DNA from: Rudaea cellulosilytica DSM 22992
GTDB taxonomy: Bacteria > Pseudomonadota > Gammaproteobacteria > Xanthomonadales > Rhodanobacteraceae
Assembly: GCF_000378125.1 (NCBI RefSeq)
Contig: NZ_KB899245.1
Coordinates: 1 to 64,000 of the forward strand
DNA length: 64,000 bases
Direction of reading: 5' to 3'
A model generated the notes under the pieces. That model ran no database searches. It was given only the letters and a program-made list of their open reading frames with translations, and was not told where the DNA came from. Of this stretch, positions 27,902 through 37,384 are shown piece after piece (the first letter of the stretch is position 1; each line of letters starts with the position of its first letter). The position numbers were made by a program, and so were the translations under genes.

Positions 27902-30391
27902 TCATGGGCTTGGGGCAAACCAGCCGACCACGTCTGCGACTACGTTTGTCGTCCCAGCCTGGTTGTATATGGATACTTGGCCGTTCGCGCCGACCTTGGC
28001 CACGACAAGGTTGGCGACGATGTCGCCGGCAACGAAATTGAGGTTCGACGCATTGGGTTGGGTGCTGCCTGTCGGCCAGATCGTCAGGAAGCTCAACGCG
28101 GTGGGTTGCACGGCGATAACATTCAACACGACGGCGCCGACGCCAGAGCTCGGGATTCCCGCTCTTCCGGTAACCTTTAGGGGAATCTGGCTGGCCGGAC
28201 CGATGGAGCCGCCTCCTGCGAACTGACCGTCGACGGTGGACATGCCAGGGCGGGTATCAAGCAGGCGGGCGGGAGTTATCGCAGTCAGCTCCGAGCCAGC
28301 CGGAAACCAGCCGGCCACGTCTGCAACGATATGGGTGGTGGCGCTCGGGCTCAGGGCCACGCTGCCGTTCGCGCCGATCTTCGAGATCACCAGATTGGCA
28401 ATGGTCTGGCCTTGCACGAAATTGATGCTGGACGCATTGGGTTGCGCTCCGCCAGCAGGCCATACGGTAACGTGGCCGAAATTGACCGGCTGCGTCACGG
28501 TGAGGTTAAACACCACCGTGTCGGCGCCGCTGGCGGGAACTCCGCCGTGTCCGGCGACAGCGACGTCCAGCTCGGTTCCTCCGGTTACGGGGGCGCGGCT
28601 CCCAGTGGTTCGCGTGTCGAGCAAGCGCGCGGGAACCAGTGGGACGAACGCGGAACCCGTCGGAAACCAGCCCGCGACGTCGGCGATCAAGTCCGTCGTG
28701 TTGCCTGCGTTGAACAACGAGACCTTGCCGTTGTTGCCCAACTTCGCAACAACCAGATTGGGTATGGTTTGGCCAGGAACGAAATTGATGTTGGACGCAT
28801 TTGGTCGCGCACTGCCTGTGGGCCATGCGGTGACGTAGCCGATCGCGTTCGGATTAGTGACTGTCACGTTCATGACCACAGCCCCCGCGCCGATCGACGG
28901 CACCCCGCCGCGGCCGGCCACAGACAGGTCCAACTGGGTGTTCGCTCCCATCGCTCCGTTGCCTGCGAACGTGCCGTCTGAGGTCTGCATGCCGGGGCGC
29001 GTATCGAGGATGCGCGAGGGAGTCAGCGCCGTGAATTTCGTGGGTCGTCCTCTCCACGTCGCCATTGCGGGTGCATTTGCGTTGATTGCGGTCGCGCTGT
29101 CCGCGCCGGTCACGGTCGTGCTGCCGACGGTGTATGACGTGCCGATCGGTACGCCACAGCTGCCCGAGTTGCACGTGTTGAGATTCGGGTTGGAAAAGTA
29201 TGGAGAAAGTGGCGCGCAGCCGTTGGCGGCGATGGGGTACGACATGATTGTGCCGGCGTTGCCGTTGCAGTATCCGCGGTTGTAGCTCGGTGTTCCGTCG
29301 GTGCAAGGATAGTTGGGATCGGCGTTACAGTTTTGGCCGCTTTGCGCCGCCGATTGGAGCGATGTCGCCACATCGTGCGCAGCACCCATGACGTGGCCCA
29401 CCTCGTGAGTCAGCGTGGTGACATCGCAGTAGTAGCCACCGTTGCTGCCGTCTTCGACGACGGCAAAGGCGTAGTCGGAATAGCTGAAGTTCAGCGTCTG
29501 GAAACCCAGGCCGCAGACCGAGGCTTGGAACGGCCGCACCATCACGACCACGTCGGCTCCGTACTGATTGCGCAAAGCCGCAACGGCAGAGTCACTTTGC
29601 ATGCTGTTCAGGGCGGTGTCGTCGCTGACGGCCTTGTCCGAGTAGGAATAGCTGATTGCCTGCGCATAGACGAGATTCAGCGACACATAGATCTGGCTGT
29701 TCGCGTGTACGTTGTTGGCGGTTGCAACGAGCAGGTTGAGCCGGGCGATCGTCGCCGCGTAGCCGCCGAGTTGCGTTTGCATCTGCCCGGTGAAAAGAAT
29801 CAATAGATCGATTTGGGCGGGAGAACCGGAGCTGGCTGCGTTCGCGACCGACGGTGCAGTTGGCATCGAATTCGGTTCGTTGCGGTTTGTCGAACGGCCA
29901 ACTTTGGCTCGCATCGTGTCGTCCAGCGACGGAATCAAGAGTTGCTCGTCTGCCGCTTCAATGTCGGTAAGGACGGCATGCCGTTCCTCTCCTTCCAGGC
30001 GCAGCTTTCCCGTCGGCGTTGAGATGTTGCCGTTGACCTGGCCGGCGTATGTCGAAATGAGGGCGGGGAAATCCTGACCGTGGTCGCGCAAGTGCCCCAC
30101 CCACACGCTACCACCGCCATAGGCCACTTCCGTGCGATCGTAGATCAGTCGATAGGTTGCCCCGTTCGGCGCGATCAAGTCGGTTTCGTCGCCGGCCCTC
30201 AATTTGTCGATGGCAGCTGGGTTGAGTGCAACGAGCCGCCGTGCGCCGGCATGCGGGTCGGAGGAAATTTGCGATGACCGCGTCGCGGTCTGGCCGGTTT
30301 CAGCGGGAACCAGCAGGCTGACTTGCCCGACCGCATTCGATGCTGCCAGCAACGACCAAATTGTCCAAGCGATTTTGGGACGAATGTGCAT
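27902..30391 (-). CDS. Secreted zinc metalloprotease with three C-terminal LDTR-type repeats
   Basis: An 829-residue exported protein. A signal peptide of about 22 residues is followed by a propeptide-like region and a metzincin catalytic domain. The zinc motif HEVGHVMGAAH is at 329-339, and a Met-turn TIMSYP follows with Met at about 383. Several cysteines in the catalytic domain suggest disulphides. From about residue 453 to the end are three diverged repeats of ~125 residues, each with a [TV]P[AS]R[IL]LDTR start, NAS[NS].NFV and a terminal ADV[AV]GWF. Similar repeats occur on actinobacterial secreted enzymes. It is likely an M12-type endopeptidase; substrate unknown. Confidence 0.85.
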   Translation of the reverse strand: MHIRPKIAWTIWSLLAASNAVGQVSLLVPAETGQTATRSSQISSDPHAGARRLVALNPAAIDKLRAGDETDLIAPNGATYRLIYDRTEVAYGGGSVWVGHLRDHGQDFPALISTYAGQVNGNISTPTGKLRLEGEERHAVLTDIEAADEQLLIPSLDDTMRAKVGRSTNRNEPNSMPTAPSVANAASSGSPAQIDLLILFTGQMQTQLGGYAATIARLNLLVATANNVHANSQIYVSLNLVYAQAISYSYSDKAVSDDTALNSMQSDSAVAALRNQYGADVVVMVRPFQASVCGLGFQTLNFSYSDYAFAVVEDGSNGGYYCDVTTLTHEVGHVMGAAHDVATSLQSAAQSGQNCNADPNYPCTDGTPSYNRGYCNGNAGTIMSYPIAANGCAPLSPYFSNPNLNTCNSGSCGVPIGTSYTVGSTTVTGADSATAINANAPAMATWRGRPTKFTALTPSRILDTRPGMQTSDGTFAGNGAMGANTQLDLSVAGRGGVPSIGAGAVVMNVTVTNPNAIGYVTAWPTGSARPNASNINFVPGQTIPNLVVAKLGNNGKVSLFNAGNTTDLIADVAGWFPTGSAFVPLVPARLLDTRTTGSRAPVTGGTELDVAVAGHGGVPASGADTVVFNLTVTQPVNFGHVTVWPAGGAQPNASSINFVQGQTIANLVISKIGANGSVALSPSATTHIVADVAGWFPAGSELTAITPARLLDTRPGMSTVDGQFAGGGSIGPASQIPLKVTGRAGIPSSGVGAVVLNVIAVQPTALSFLTIWPTGSTQPNASNLNFVAGDIVANLVVAKVGANGQVSIYNQAGTTNVVADVVGWFAPSP

Positions 30392-30504
30392 GGCTCCTCC
30401 TGAAAAACCGAAGCGCTAGATTAGAGGATGCTTTCGATCCAAAACGAGAAGGCGATCTGAGAAATTCCCACTCCGTCTTTTCGCCTGAAGATGGCGGGAA
30501 AACA

Positions 30505-31542
30505 TCACAGCCATTTGGCCCGCTTGAGCACCACGTAAAGCCCCGCACAAATCGCTACCGTCGCCCCGATAAGGACGTAATAGCCGTAGTCGGTCGACAG
30601 TTCGGGCATATTGTGGAAATTCATGCCGTACCAGCTCGCGATCAGCGTGGGCGCGGCGAGCAGCCCGGCCCAGCCGGCGAGGCGCTTGACCACCTCGTTC
30701 TGCGCGACGCTGACCATCGCCAGGTTGACGTTCATCGCCGCGGTGAGCAGCTCGCCCATCGTGTTGGTCGCGTCGCTGATGCGCGTGGCGTGGTCGTAGA
30801 CGTCGCGCAGGTACGGTCGCACTTCGTCGTCGATCTGCTTGCCGTGAAAGCGCGAGAGCTGGTTGAGGATGTCCTGCATCGGCGACACCGCCAGACGCAG
30901 GGTGACGAGTTCGCGTTTGAGCAGATAGATGCGTTCGATCACCTCGCGCTTGAACGTGTCTTCGAAGATTTCCTTTTCCAGTTCGTGCAGCTCTTCCTTG
31001 AATGTCGACACGATCGGCATGAAGTTGTCGACGATAAAGTCGAGCACCGCGTACATCGCGTAGCTTGGCCCCAGTGCCATGAGCTCGGGCGTCTGCTCGC
31101 AGGCCTTGCGCGGCGCCGCGTACGACAGCGACGCGCCGTGGCGCACCGTGAGCAGAAAATTTTTGCCGAGGAAGATGTGCGTTTCGCCGAACTCGATCTT
31201 GCCGTCCACCACCTGCGCGGTGTGCAGCACGACGAACAGCACGTCGTCGTAGATCTCGATCTTCGGCCGTTGGTGTGCGCAATGCGCGTCTTCGATGGCG
31301 AGGTCGTGCAGGCCGAATTCCTCCTGCAGCTTTTCGAGCAGGGCTTCGTCGGGTTCGTGCAGACCGACCCAGATGAACTGGTCGGCGTACTGCAGCACAT
31401 TGCTGATGTCGTCGAGTGCGACATCGCCAAGCTTGCGCCCGTCCTTGCCGTAGGCGATGCAGTTGACCAGCATCGGCGCCGCAGCCGCGTTTTGCGGAGC
31501 GGGGGTATTCGCTGGAGCGCTGGGCTGGACCGGCATATCCAT
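30505..31542 (-). CDS. corA: CorA family magnesium/cobalt channel
   Basis: A 345-residue divalent cation channel subunit. The start at 31542 (MDMPVQPSAPANTP) gives a proline/alanine-rich leader of ~20 residues before the cytoplasmic domain. The two C-terminal transmembrane helices flank the diagnostic GMN pore motif in SWYGMNFHNMPE, and the last residues are basic (KRAKWL). The pore helix region with GELLTAAMNVNLAMVSVAQNEVVKRL is typical. It lies 78 bp downstream of an Lnb-like gene that follows corC, so two Mg-related genes are near each other. Confidence 0.95.
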   Translation of the reverse strand: MDMPVQPSAPANTPAPQNAAAAPMLVNCIAYGKDGRKLGDVALDDISNVLQYADQFIWVGLHEPDEALLEKLQEEFGLHDLAIEDAHCAHQRPKIEIYDDVLFVVLHTAQVVDGKIEFGETHIFLGKNFLLTVRHGASLSYAAPRKACEQTPELMALGPSYAMYAVLDFIVDNFMPIVSTFKEELHELEKEIFEDTFKREVIERIYLLKRELVTLRLAVSPMQDILNQLSRFHGKQIDDEVRPYLRDVYDHATRISDATNTMGELLTAAMNVNLAMVSVAQNEVVKRLAGWAGLLAAPTLIASWYGMNFHNMPELSTDYGYYVLIGATVAICAGLYVVLKRAKWL

Positions 31543-31620
31543 GATTCTATCGCCATGGCCGTGAACCAGCGCATGATGCCGGAAGGATGGCGACAGCCGC
31601 AATCGCGGTGCAGGTGCTTT

Positions 31621-32892
31621 CTACAATCGCTCGCGGGTCGGGACGAGTGTTGCGCTCAGCGCCAGCCCGAGGTGCACTGGCAACAGTAGAGCGATCCACA
31701 GCCAGTTGTCCTGCACGAAGCCAGGCAGGATTTTCACGAACCAGGCGAGAACGGCGCAAAAGGCAATCAACGCTGCGACGCGCCTGGCGAAACGTGTGGG
31801 GTGCCAGCGCCGTCGCAACGCACCCAGCCAGGCGGGCAGCAACAACAGACAGAGCGGATTGAGCAACAGCAGATTCTCGTTGCGCCAGGCGCTGATGTGT
31901 TCGGTCAACGTCCACAAGCCGAGCAGCACCAGACCGCCAATGCCGCAGACCAGCGCGATTGTGCCGGCGAGGCCGGCGAACGCGATGCGCGCTGCCGTGT
32001 TCGCGCGTGCGCGTACGAGGCCGAGCAGGATCATCGCTGTGACAATGCCGATCGCGAGCGCCGCCCATGTCCAGCGCGGCGGCAGTTCCAGCGGATCGGG
32101 TAGGCGGCCCTTGTTGAGTACGGTTTCGCTGGCGACGAGGGGCATGATGTTGCCGTTGGCGTCGGTCAGTTTGACCTCGCGCACGTGGCGCATCAATTCG
32201 GTCGGTACGAAGCTTTCGTCCCAGTACGACAGGCGCTGGTCAGAGTAGGGGCCGAGTCCCGCGTCGATGCCGAGCATGAGCGCCGTATCGGGACGCATGA
32301 GTCGGTCGGCATCCATGCGATAGGTGTAGCCGCGCGAGGGCGAGATGAGCTGGGCCTTGATCGCGCCGCCGAGTGCCTTGTCGAGCGCATCGCGCACGCG
32401 CGTGGAGCAGTTCGCGCGGAAATAGTCGTAGCGGTACTGTACGTTCTCTGGGCGCGTATTCCATTCGAGGAATTCGGCGAGCTCGCTGCGTTGCGCCGGC
32501 GTCAGGTTCAGTTCCTGGCGCACGATCCAGCGGCCTTCGTCGACGTAGACCGGATATTCCTCGGCGGGGTCGCCGACCGCAATGCGGTACATCATGCGGC
32601 CGCGCGCGAAGTTGACGAAGAAATTTTCCTGCGCGAAATCGAACATGCCGTAGTTGTACAGGCGCGCCGCACCGGTTGCCCCGTCGCGGATCTCGATCGC
32701 GTTGTGACCGAAGCGTTCCCAGACTTCCTCGCCGGGGCCGAAGGTGATCAGCGAGACGGCGAGATTGGCGCCGGACTCGACAGGCGCGGTTTCGGCGGTC
32801 TGCGCGAAGGCCGAGGTGATCAGCAGACAGCAGAAGAGTGCGCCGAGGGCGTGTTGCAATCCACGGAACAGCGGAACGATCCGGTCAAGCAT
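31621..32892 (-). CDS. DUF4105/Lnb-type membrane protein, candidate lipoprotein N-acyltransferase
   Basis: A 423-residue envelope protein. The start at 32892 overlaps the corC stop by 8 nt. A signal peptide (cleavage near A30) precedes a periplasmic domain of ~240 residues with WERFGHNAIEI (His63) and FRANCSTRVRD (Cys162), a plausible papain/NlpC-like His-Cys pair. About five transmembrane helices follow. I recall Pfam PF13387 (DUF4105) being renamed the Lnb N-terminal domain after a lipoprotein N-acyltransferase. The gene occupies the place of lnt in the E. coli miaB-ybeZ-ybeY-ybeX-lnt cluster, which supports that role. No Lnt-like sequence is visible in this window. Confidence 0.7.
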   Translation of the reverse strand: MLDRIVPLFRGLQHALGALFCCLLITSAFAQTAETAPVESGANLAVSLITFGPGEEVWERFGHNAIEIRDGATGAARLYNYGMFDFAQENFFVNFARGRMMYRIAVGDPAEEYPVYVDEGRWIVRQELNLTPAQRSELAEFLEWNTRPENVQYRYDYFRANCSTRVRDALDKALGGAIKAQLISPSRGYTYRMDADRLMRPDTALMLGIDAGLGPYSDQRLSYWDESFVPTELMRHVREVKLTDANGNIMPLVASETVLNKGRLPDPLELPPRWTWAALAIGIVTAMILLGLVRARANTAARIAFAGLAGTIALVCGIGGLVLLGLWTLTEHISAWRNENLLLLNPLCLLLLPAWLGALRRRWHPTRFARRVAALIAFCAVLAWFVKILPGFVQDNWLWIALLLPVHLGLALSATLVPTRERL

Positions 32893-33733
32893 CTGCCGGG
32901 CGCACGGCAAACTGCAGCACACGGCGGTCGTCGGCACGGGTGACGTGGAAATGGAAGCCACCGAGATCGACTTCTTCGCCGGTCTCGGGTAGATGACCGA
33001 ACTCGCTCGTGACCATGCCGCCGATCGTGTCGAACTCGTCGTCGGAGAAGCGGCTGCCGAGGCGCTCGTTGAAGTCGGCGATCGGAGTCAGTGCATTGAC
33101 CAGGAAGCGACCGTCGGGCTGTGCCTGGATCAGCTTCTTGCGCGCGGGATCTTCCTCGTCGTGCTCGTCGTCGATCTCGCCGACGATTTCCTCGAGCACG
33201 TCCTCGATCGTGATCAGGCCCGCGACGCCGCCGTATTCGTCCATCACGATCGCCATGTGGTTGCGCGATAGGCGGAATTCCTTGAGCAGGATGTCGAGTC
33301 GCTTCGACTCGGGAATCATCGCGACCGGGCGTAGCAGCGGACGGATGTCGCGCGGCGCGGCGCCGTTGGCGAAAGACTTGAGCAGATCCTTGGCCAGCAG
33401 GATGCCGACGATCTCGTCGGCGTCCTCGCCGTGCACGGGGAAACGCGAATGTCCCGACTCGATCACGCGGCGCAGGATTTCCTCGAACGGTGCCTCGACC
33501 GGCAGCACGACCATCTGTGCGCGCGGCACCATCACGTCGCCGACCTGTTGGTCGGCTACTTCGATGGCGCCTTCGACCATCGACAAGGTGTCACCGGAAA
33601 GCAGGCCGTTCGCCTGCGCGTGGCGCAGCTCCTCGAGCAATTCTTCGATGTTGCGCGGCTCGCCAGAGACCATCTGGCTGATCCGGTCCAGCCAGGATCG
33701 CGGCGGGGCCGAATTCGGAGGATCGTCGTTCAT
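32885..33733 (-). CDS. corC: CorC/HlyC family magnesium and cobalt efflux regulator (YbeX)
   Basis: A 282-residue cytoplasmic protein without the membrane DUF21 domain. Two CBS domains lie at about residues 60-190 ([14 protein letters not shown] and [32 protein letters not shown] regions), followed by a CorC_HlyC C-terminal domain. In E. coli YbeX is linked to Mg/Co efflux and ribosome maturation. It sits 82 bp after ybeY, a spacer with AT-rich sequence that could hold its own promoter. It is translationally coupled to the Lnb-like gene. Confidence 0.95.
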   Translation of the reverse strand: MNDDPPNSAPPRSWLDRISQMVSGEPRNIEELLEELRHAQANGLLSGDTLSMVEGAIEVADQQVGDVMVPRAQMVVLPVEAPFEEILRRVIESGHSRFPVHGEDADEIVGILLAKDLLKSFANGAAPRDIRPLLRPVAMIPESKRLDILLKEFRLSRNHMAIVMDEYGGVAGLITIEDVLEEIVGEIDDEHDEEDPARKKLIQAQPDGRFLVNALTPIADFNERLGSRFSDDEFDTIGGMVTSEFGHLPETGEEVDLGGFHFHVTRADDRRVLQFAVRPADA

Positions 33734-33815
33734 CTACGTCGAGGCAAAGCCCATCCGGGCGGCTATCCAGTATACCGGAGAATCGGTGACGGAATTATAA
33801 ATATTTCAAAATCAA

Positions 33816-34280
33816 TCAGTTATATGGGTCGGCGATGCCGAGTTCGGCCAATATGCGGCGCTCGATCGCCTCCATTTTGTGCGCGTCTCGTTCTTTCTCA
33901 TGGTCGTAGCCGATAAGGTGCAGCACGCCATGAACGGTGAGGTGGGCATAGTGGTCGCGCACACGCTTGCCCTGATCGGAGGCTTCGCGCGCAATCACGG
34001 GCGGGCAGAGAACGAGGTCTCCAAGCAGCCTGGATTTCTCGCGCGGCGCGGGTTCGTACGGAAAGCTCAGGACGTTGGTCGCGTAGTCCTTGCCGCGATA
34101 GCGCAGGTTGAAGTCGCGAGCCGGTTCGAGGTCGAACAGGGCGATGTTCACCTCGGCCCGACCACGGCGCCTGCCGGTCAGCGCGGCGCGCACCCAGGTC
34201 TCGAACGAACGCGAAACCGGAACGCCGCGCCGACCGAAGTCGTTTTGCACGAACACGGAAAGATCGAGGCGGGCGCTCAC
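33816..34280 (-). CDS. ybeY: Endoribonuclease YbeY
   Basis: A 154-residue metal-dependent RNase involved in 16S rRNA 3' maturation and 70S quality control. The zinc-binding motif [11 protein letters not shown] (H-x3-H-x5-H) is intact near the C-terminus. The start ATG overlaps the phoH stop by 4 nt, implying coupling, and the gene order phoH-ybeY-corC is conserved. Confidence 0.97.
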   Translation of the reverse strand: MSARLDLSVFVQNDFGRRGVPVSRSFETWVRAALTGRRRGRAEVNIALFDLEPARDFNLRYRGKDYATNVLSFPYEPAPREKSRLLGDLVLCPPVIAREASDQGKRVRDHYAHLTVHGVLHLIGYDHEKERDAHKMEAIERRILAELGIADPYN

Positions 34281-35266
34281 TTTTTCGTCGCCTCGCCCTT
34301 GCGCTCGGTATCGGCCTCGCGTGCCTCGTATGCGCGCACGATGCGCTGCACGAGCGGATGGCGCACGACGTCCTTGGCTTCGAAGAAGGTCATGCTGACG
34401 CCCTCGATCTTGGCCAGCACTTCGACCGCGTCGCGCAGTCCGCTCTTCACCTGCTTGGGCAGGTCGATCTGGGTCAGGTCGCCGGTGACGACTGCGACCG
34501 AGCCGAAGCCGATGCGGGTGAGGAACATCTTCATCTGCTCGACCGTCGTGTTCTGCGCCTCGTCGAGGATGACGAACGAGTCGTTGAGCGTGCGTCCGCG
34601 CATGTACGCGAGCGGCGCGATCTCGATCACGTTGCGTTCGATCAACTTGCTCACGCGGTCGACGCCGAGCATTTCGTAGAGTGCGTCGTAGAGCGGGCGC
34701 AGGTAGGGATCGACCTTCTGGGTCAGGTCGCCCGGCAGAAAGCCGAGCTTCTCTCCCGCCTCGACCGCCGGTCGCACGAGCACGAGGCGCTGCACGCGCG
34801 AATCGTTGAGCGCATCGACTGCCATCGCCACGGCAAGCCAGGTTTTGCCGGTACCGGCCGGCCCGATGCCGAAGTTGATGTCGTGGCGCGCGATCGCGTG
34901 CAGGTATTTCTGCTGGTTCGCGCCGCGCCCGCGCACGGTGCCGCGCTTGACCTTGATCGTGACTTCCTGCGCCTCGAAGCCCTTGTCGTCGGATTCAAGG
35001 CCCGATTCGGACAGGCGCAACGATACCTGCGCGCCGTCGAGCGCTTCGCTCGCGGTCGCATCGTACAGGTCGCGCAGCACGCGCTCGGCGAGCTTCACCT
35101 TAGCCGCTTCGCCACTGATGCGGAACACGTTGCCGCGATTTGCGATCTCGACGCCGACGCGCATCTCGACCTGGCGCAGATGCTGGTCGAACGGACCGGC
35201 GAGATTGGCCAAGCGCTCGCCGTCATCCGGTTCGAGGGTGAGGTTGTGGTGGGTATTGGCCGACAT
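34277..35266 (-). CDS. PhoH-like ATPase (YbeZ)
   Basis: A 329-residue predicted RNA-linked ATPase. An N-terminal KH-like segment is followed by the PhoH ATPase domain, with Walker A GPAGTGKT and Walker [11 protein letters not shown]. Its genetic and physical link with YbeY in other bacteria suggests a role in ribosome or RNA quality control. It begins 7 nt after the miaB stop, within the miaB-phoH-ybeY operon. The C-terminus is charged ([15 protein letters not shown]). Confidence 0.96.
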   Translation of the reverse strand: MSANTHHNLTLEPDDGERLANLAGPFDQHLRQVEMRVGVEIANRGNVFRISGEAAKVKLAERVLRDLYDATASEALDGAQVSLRLSESGLESDDKGFEAQEVTIKVKRGTVRGRGANQQKYLHAIARHDINFGIGPAGTGKTWLAVAMAVDALNDSRVQRLVLVRPAVEAGEKLGFLPGDLTQKVDPYLRPLYDALYEMLGVDRVSKLIERNVIEIAPLAYMRGRTLNDSFVILDEAQNTTVEQMKMFLTRIGFGSVAVVTGDLTQIDLPKQVKSGLRDAVEVLAKIEGVSMTFFEAKDVVRHPLVQRIVRAYEAREADTERKGEATKK

Positions 35267-35273
35267 TCGAGCG

Positions 35274-36611
35274 CTACGCGGCCGCTTTCGTGGCTATGCG
35301 CCCGCGCAGCGAATTGCTCATCGCCTCGGTGATCTGCACTTCGATGAAGTGGCCGACGAGATTAGCCGGCGCCGGGAAGTTCACGTAGCGCATGTTCTCG
35401 GTGCGGCCGGTCATTTCCTTCGGATTCTTTTTGCTCGGGCCTTCGACGAGCACGTTCTGCACCGTGCCGACCATTGCCAGCGAAATCGCCTTGGCGTTCG
35501 CGTTGATCGTCGACTGCAGGCGTTCGAGGCGCGCGTGCTTGACCGCATCGCTCGTGTCGTCGGCCAGGTTCGCGGCCGGCGTACCAGGGCGCTTGGAGAA
35601 GATGAAGGAGAAGCTCTGGTCGAAGCCGACATCGGTGATCAGTTTCATCGTCTGCTCGAACTCGGCGTCGGTCTCGCCGGGGAAGCCGACGATGAAATCG
35701 CTCGATACGGAAATGTCCGGGCGCACGCGGCGCAACTTGCGGATCTTCTGTTTGAACTCGAGCGCGGTGTAGCCGCGCTTCATCGCGCTCAGCACGCGGT
35801 CGGAGCCGGACTGTACGGGCAAATGCAGATAGTTCGCGAGTTTCGGCACGCTCGAGTAAGCCTCGATCAGCGAGTCGGAGAATTCGAGCGGATGCGAAGT
35901 CGTGTAGCGGATGCGGCCGATGCCGTCGAGTTCGGCGATCGCGTGGATCAGCAGGGCGAGATCAGCCGTGCCGCCGTCATGCATCGCGCCGCGATACGCG
36001 TTGACGTTCTGGCCGAGCAGATTCACTTCGCGCACGCCCTGTTCGGCAAGCTGCGCGACTTCGGCGATCACGTCGTCGAACGGACGGCTGATTTCTTCGC
36101 CGCGCGTGTACGGCACGACGCAATAGGAACAATACTTGGAACAGCCTTCCATGATCGACACGAACGCGGTCACGCCTTCCTTGCGTGGCGCGGGCAGGTG
36201 ATCGAATTTCTCGATTTCGGGGAAAGAGATGTCGACCTGGGCTTTCTTCGTTTCCTTGCGCGCCTCGATCATCTGCGGCAAACGGTGCAGCGTCTGTGGC
36301 CCGAACACGAGATCGACGAACGGCGCACGCTTGACGATGGCTTCGCCTTCCTGGCTCGCGACGCAGCCGCCGACGCCGATGACGAGGTTCGGGTTGTTTG
36401 CCTTGAGCTCGCGCCAGCGCCCCAACTGGGAGAACACCTTCTCCTGCGCCTTCTCGCGGATCGAGCAGGTATTGACCAGGATGACGTCGGCCTCGGCCTC
36501 GTTCTGGGTCAATTCCAGCCCGTGCGAGGCCGCGAGCACGTCGACCATCTTGGCCGAGTCGTACTCGTTCATCTGGCAACCGTGGGTCTTGATGAAAAGT
36601 TTGCCGGGCAT
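35274..36611 (-). CDS. miaB: tRNA-2-methylthio-N6-dimethylallyladenosine synthase
   Basis: A radical SAM enzyme that adds a methylthio group to i6A37 in tRNAs reading UNN codons. The 445-residue protein has an N-terminal UPF0004 domain ([15 protein letters not shown], with Fe-S cysteines), the radical-SAM cluster [15 protein letters not shown] (C-x3-C-x2-C) near residues 150-164, and a C-terminal TRAM domain. It is the first gene of the minus-strand miaB-phoH-ybeY-corC-lnb-like unit. Its promoter should lie in the gene-poor region above 36612. Confidence 0.97.
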   Translation of the reverse strand: MPGKLFIKTHGCQMNEYDSAKMVDVLAASHGLELTQNEAEADVILVNTCSIREKAQEKVFSQLGRWRELKANNPNLVIGVGGCVASQEGEAIVKRAPFVDLVFGPQTLHRLPQMIEARKETKKAQVDISFPEIEKFDHLPAPRKEGVTAFVSIMEGCSKYCSYCVVPYTRGEEISRPFDDVIAEVAQLAEQGVREVNLLGQNVNAYRGAMHDGGTADLALLIHAIAELDGIGRIRYTTSHPLEFSDSLIEAYSSVPKLANYLHLPVQSGSDRVLSAMKRGYTALEFKQKIRKLRRVRPDISVSSDFIVGFPGETDAEFEQTMKLITDVGFDQSFSFIFSKRPGTPAANLADDTSDAVKHARLERLQSTINANAKAISLAMVGTVQNVLVEGPSKKNPKEMTGRTENMRYVNFPAPANLVGHFIEVQITEAMSNSLRGRIATKAAA

Positions 36612-37128
36612 GGCGAGCGATACGCGAAAGAGAGCGGACCGCGTATTTTAGCGCGCTGTACCCTTGGACACCACTTGGCCGGCTGCAGCGGTGATCGGCG
36701 CCTTCGACTCCTCGGCGAGTCGGCGCCGCAGATGCGGCGGTCGGTCCGGACGGAATCTTCTTCCAAGTCGAACGAGGTGGCACTTCGATCCCAAGCTCAA
36801 GGGGTGGCGCCGACCTGTCGTGCGGCCAGTGGCGCGAGCCGTCCCTGGCTGTTGGAATCTCCCTACCTGCGCCGAATTCCCCTCATTGTGTGGCAGCGTC
36901 CGCCGAGTCGAGGTTGATCTCGGATACGTGCCATGCCGCCTGACGGAGTTCGTCACGGAACCTACGACATGCCTTTCTGTCTGTTGGAACCGGCGACCTA
37001 GGCGTCGCTGATGGCGCACCCAGTGGCGGCCGTGCAGTGACGTTTGTTCATGGCAAGTGCAACGACAGCGAGGAATTTCGCAAAATGTATACTTTTATTC
37101 CCGCAGCCGGTTCAGACTATCCGCGTGC
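36612..37128. other. Gene-free interval upstream of miaB
   Basis: No convincing gene. Open frames here are short and have neither RBS nor recognisable composition. A strong hairpin at about 36697-36728 (CGGCGCC...GACTC with GAGTCGGCGCCG) and smaller palindromes (GACG/CGTC near 36943-36955) are visible. Base composition appears somewhat lower in G+C than in the flanking genes. It could hold the miaB promoter, a small RNA or a decayed gene; I checked for tmRNA, 6S and RNase P RNA signatures by eye and saw none. Confidence 0.4.
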
Positions 37129-37190
37129 GAGTAAACCCGAAGTAAAGGCCGAGTAAACCTGCGGTAAAGGTTGAGTGAATCTTTCGTTAC
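37129..37190 (+). promoter_or_regulatory. Phased GTAAA array (CpxR/OmpR-family-like operator)
   Basis: GTAAA occurs at 37131, 37142, 37153 and 37164, then GTGAA at 37175 and GTTAC at 37186, every one exactly 11 nt apart. It can also be read as 22-nt units (17 of 22 bases shared between units 1 and 2). Direct repeats with an 11-bp period are typical for OmpR/PhoB-family regulators, and GTAAA-N4-8-GTAAA is the CpxR consensus. It lies ~200 bp ahead of a lytic transglycosylase gene. The regulator is inferred. Confidence 0.55.
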
Positions 37191-37384
37191 AGCGGTGCGT
37201 TCCGCGACCACGATCGATGTTGCGTGATTCGATTGGGCGCGGACGTGGTTGCCGAAGTACGTGATCGCCGCGATGCATCGCGTTCGTGGCAGCGTGGACC
37301 CGGGTGCGGCGGTGGCGCCGCCGTGCTCCCGGGGTTGTGACAGAATGTGCCGGCGCAAGCCGACTGCGTGATATACGGGTGTCT

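Noticed and set aside
25722-28226. An 834-codon plus-strand open frame opposite cstA
   Set aside because: No recognisable domain; low-complexity charged sequence typical of an antisense shadow of a membrane protein gene.
36648-37019. Overlapping open frames of 115-123 codons on both strands upstream of miaB
   Set aside because: No RBS, arginine/proline-rich composition on both strands and no resemblance to a known family.
37129-37190. Short CRISPR-like array
   Set aside because: The 22-nt units are contiguous without unique spacers and no cas gene is present; the 11-bp phasing fits an operator better.
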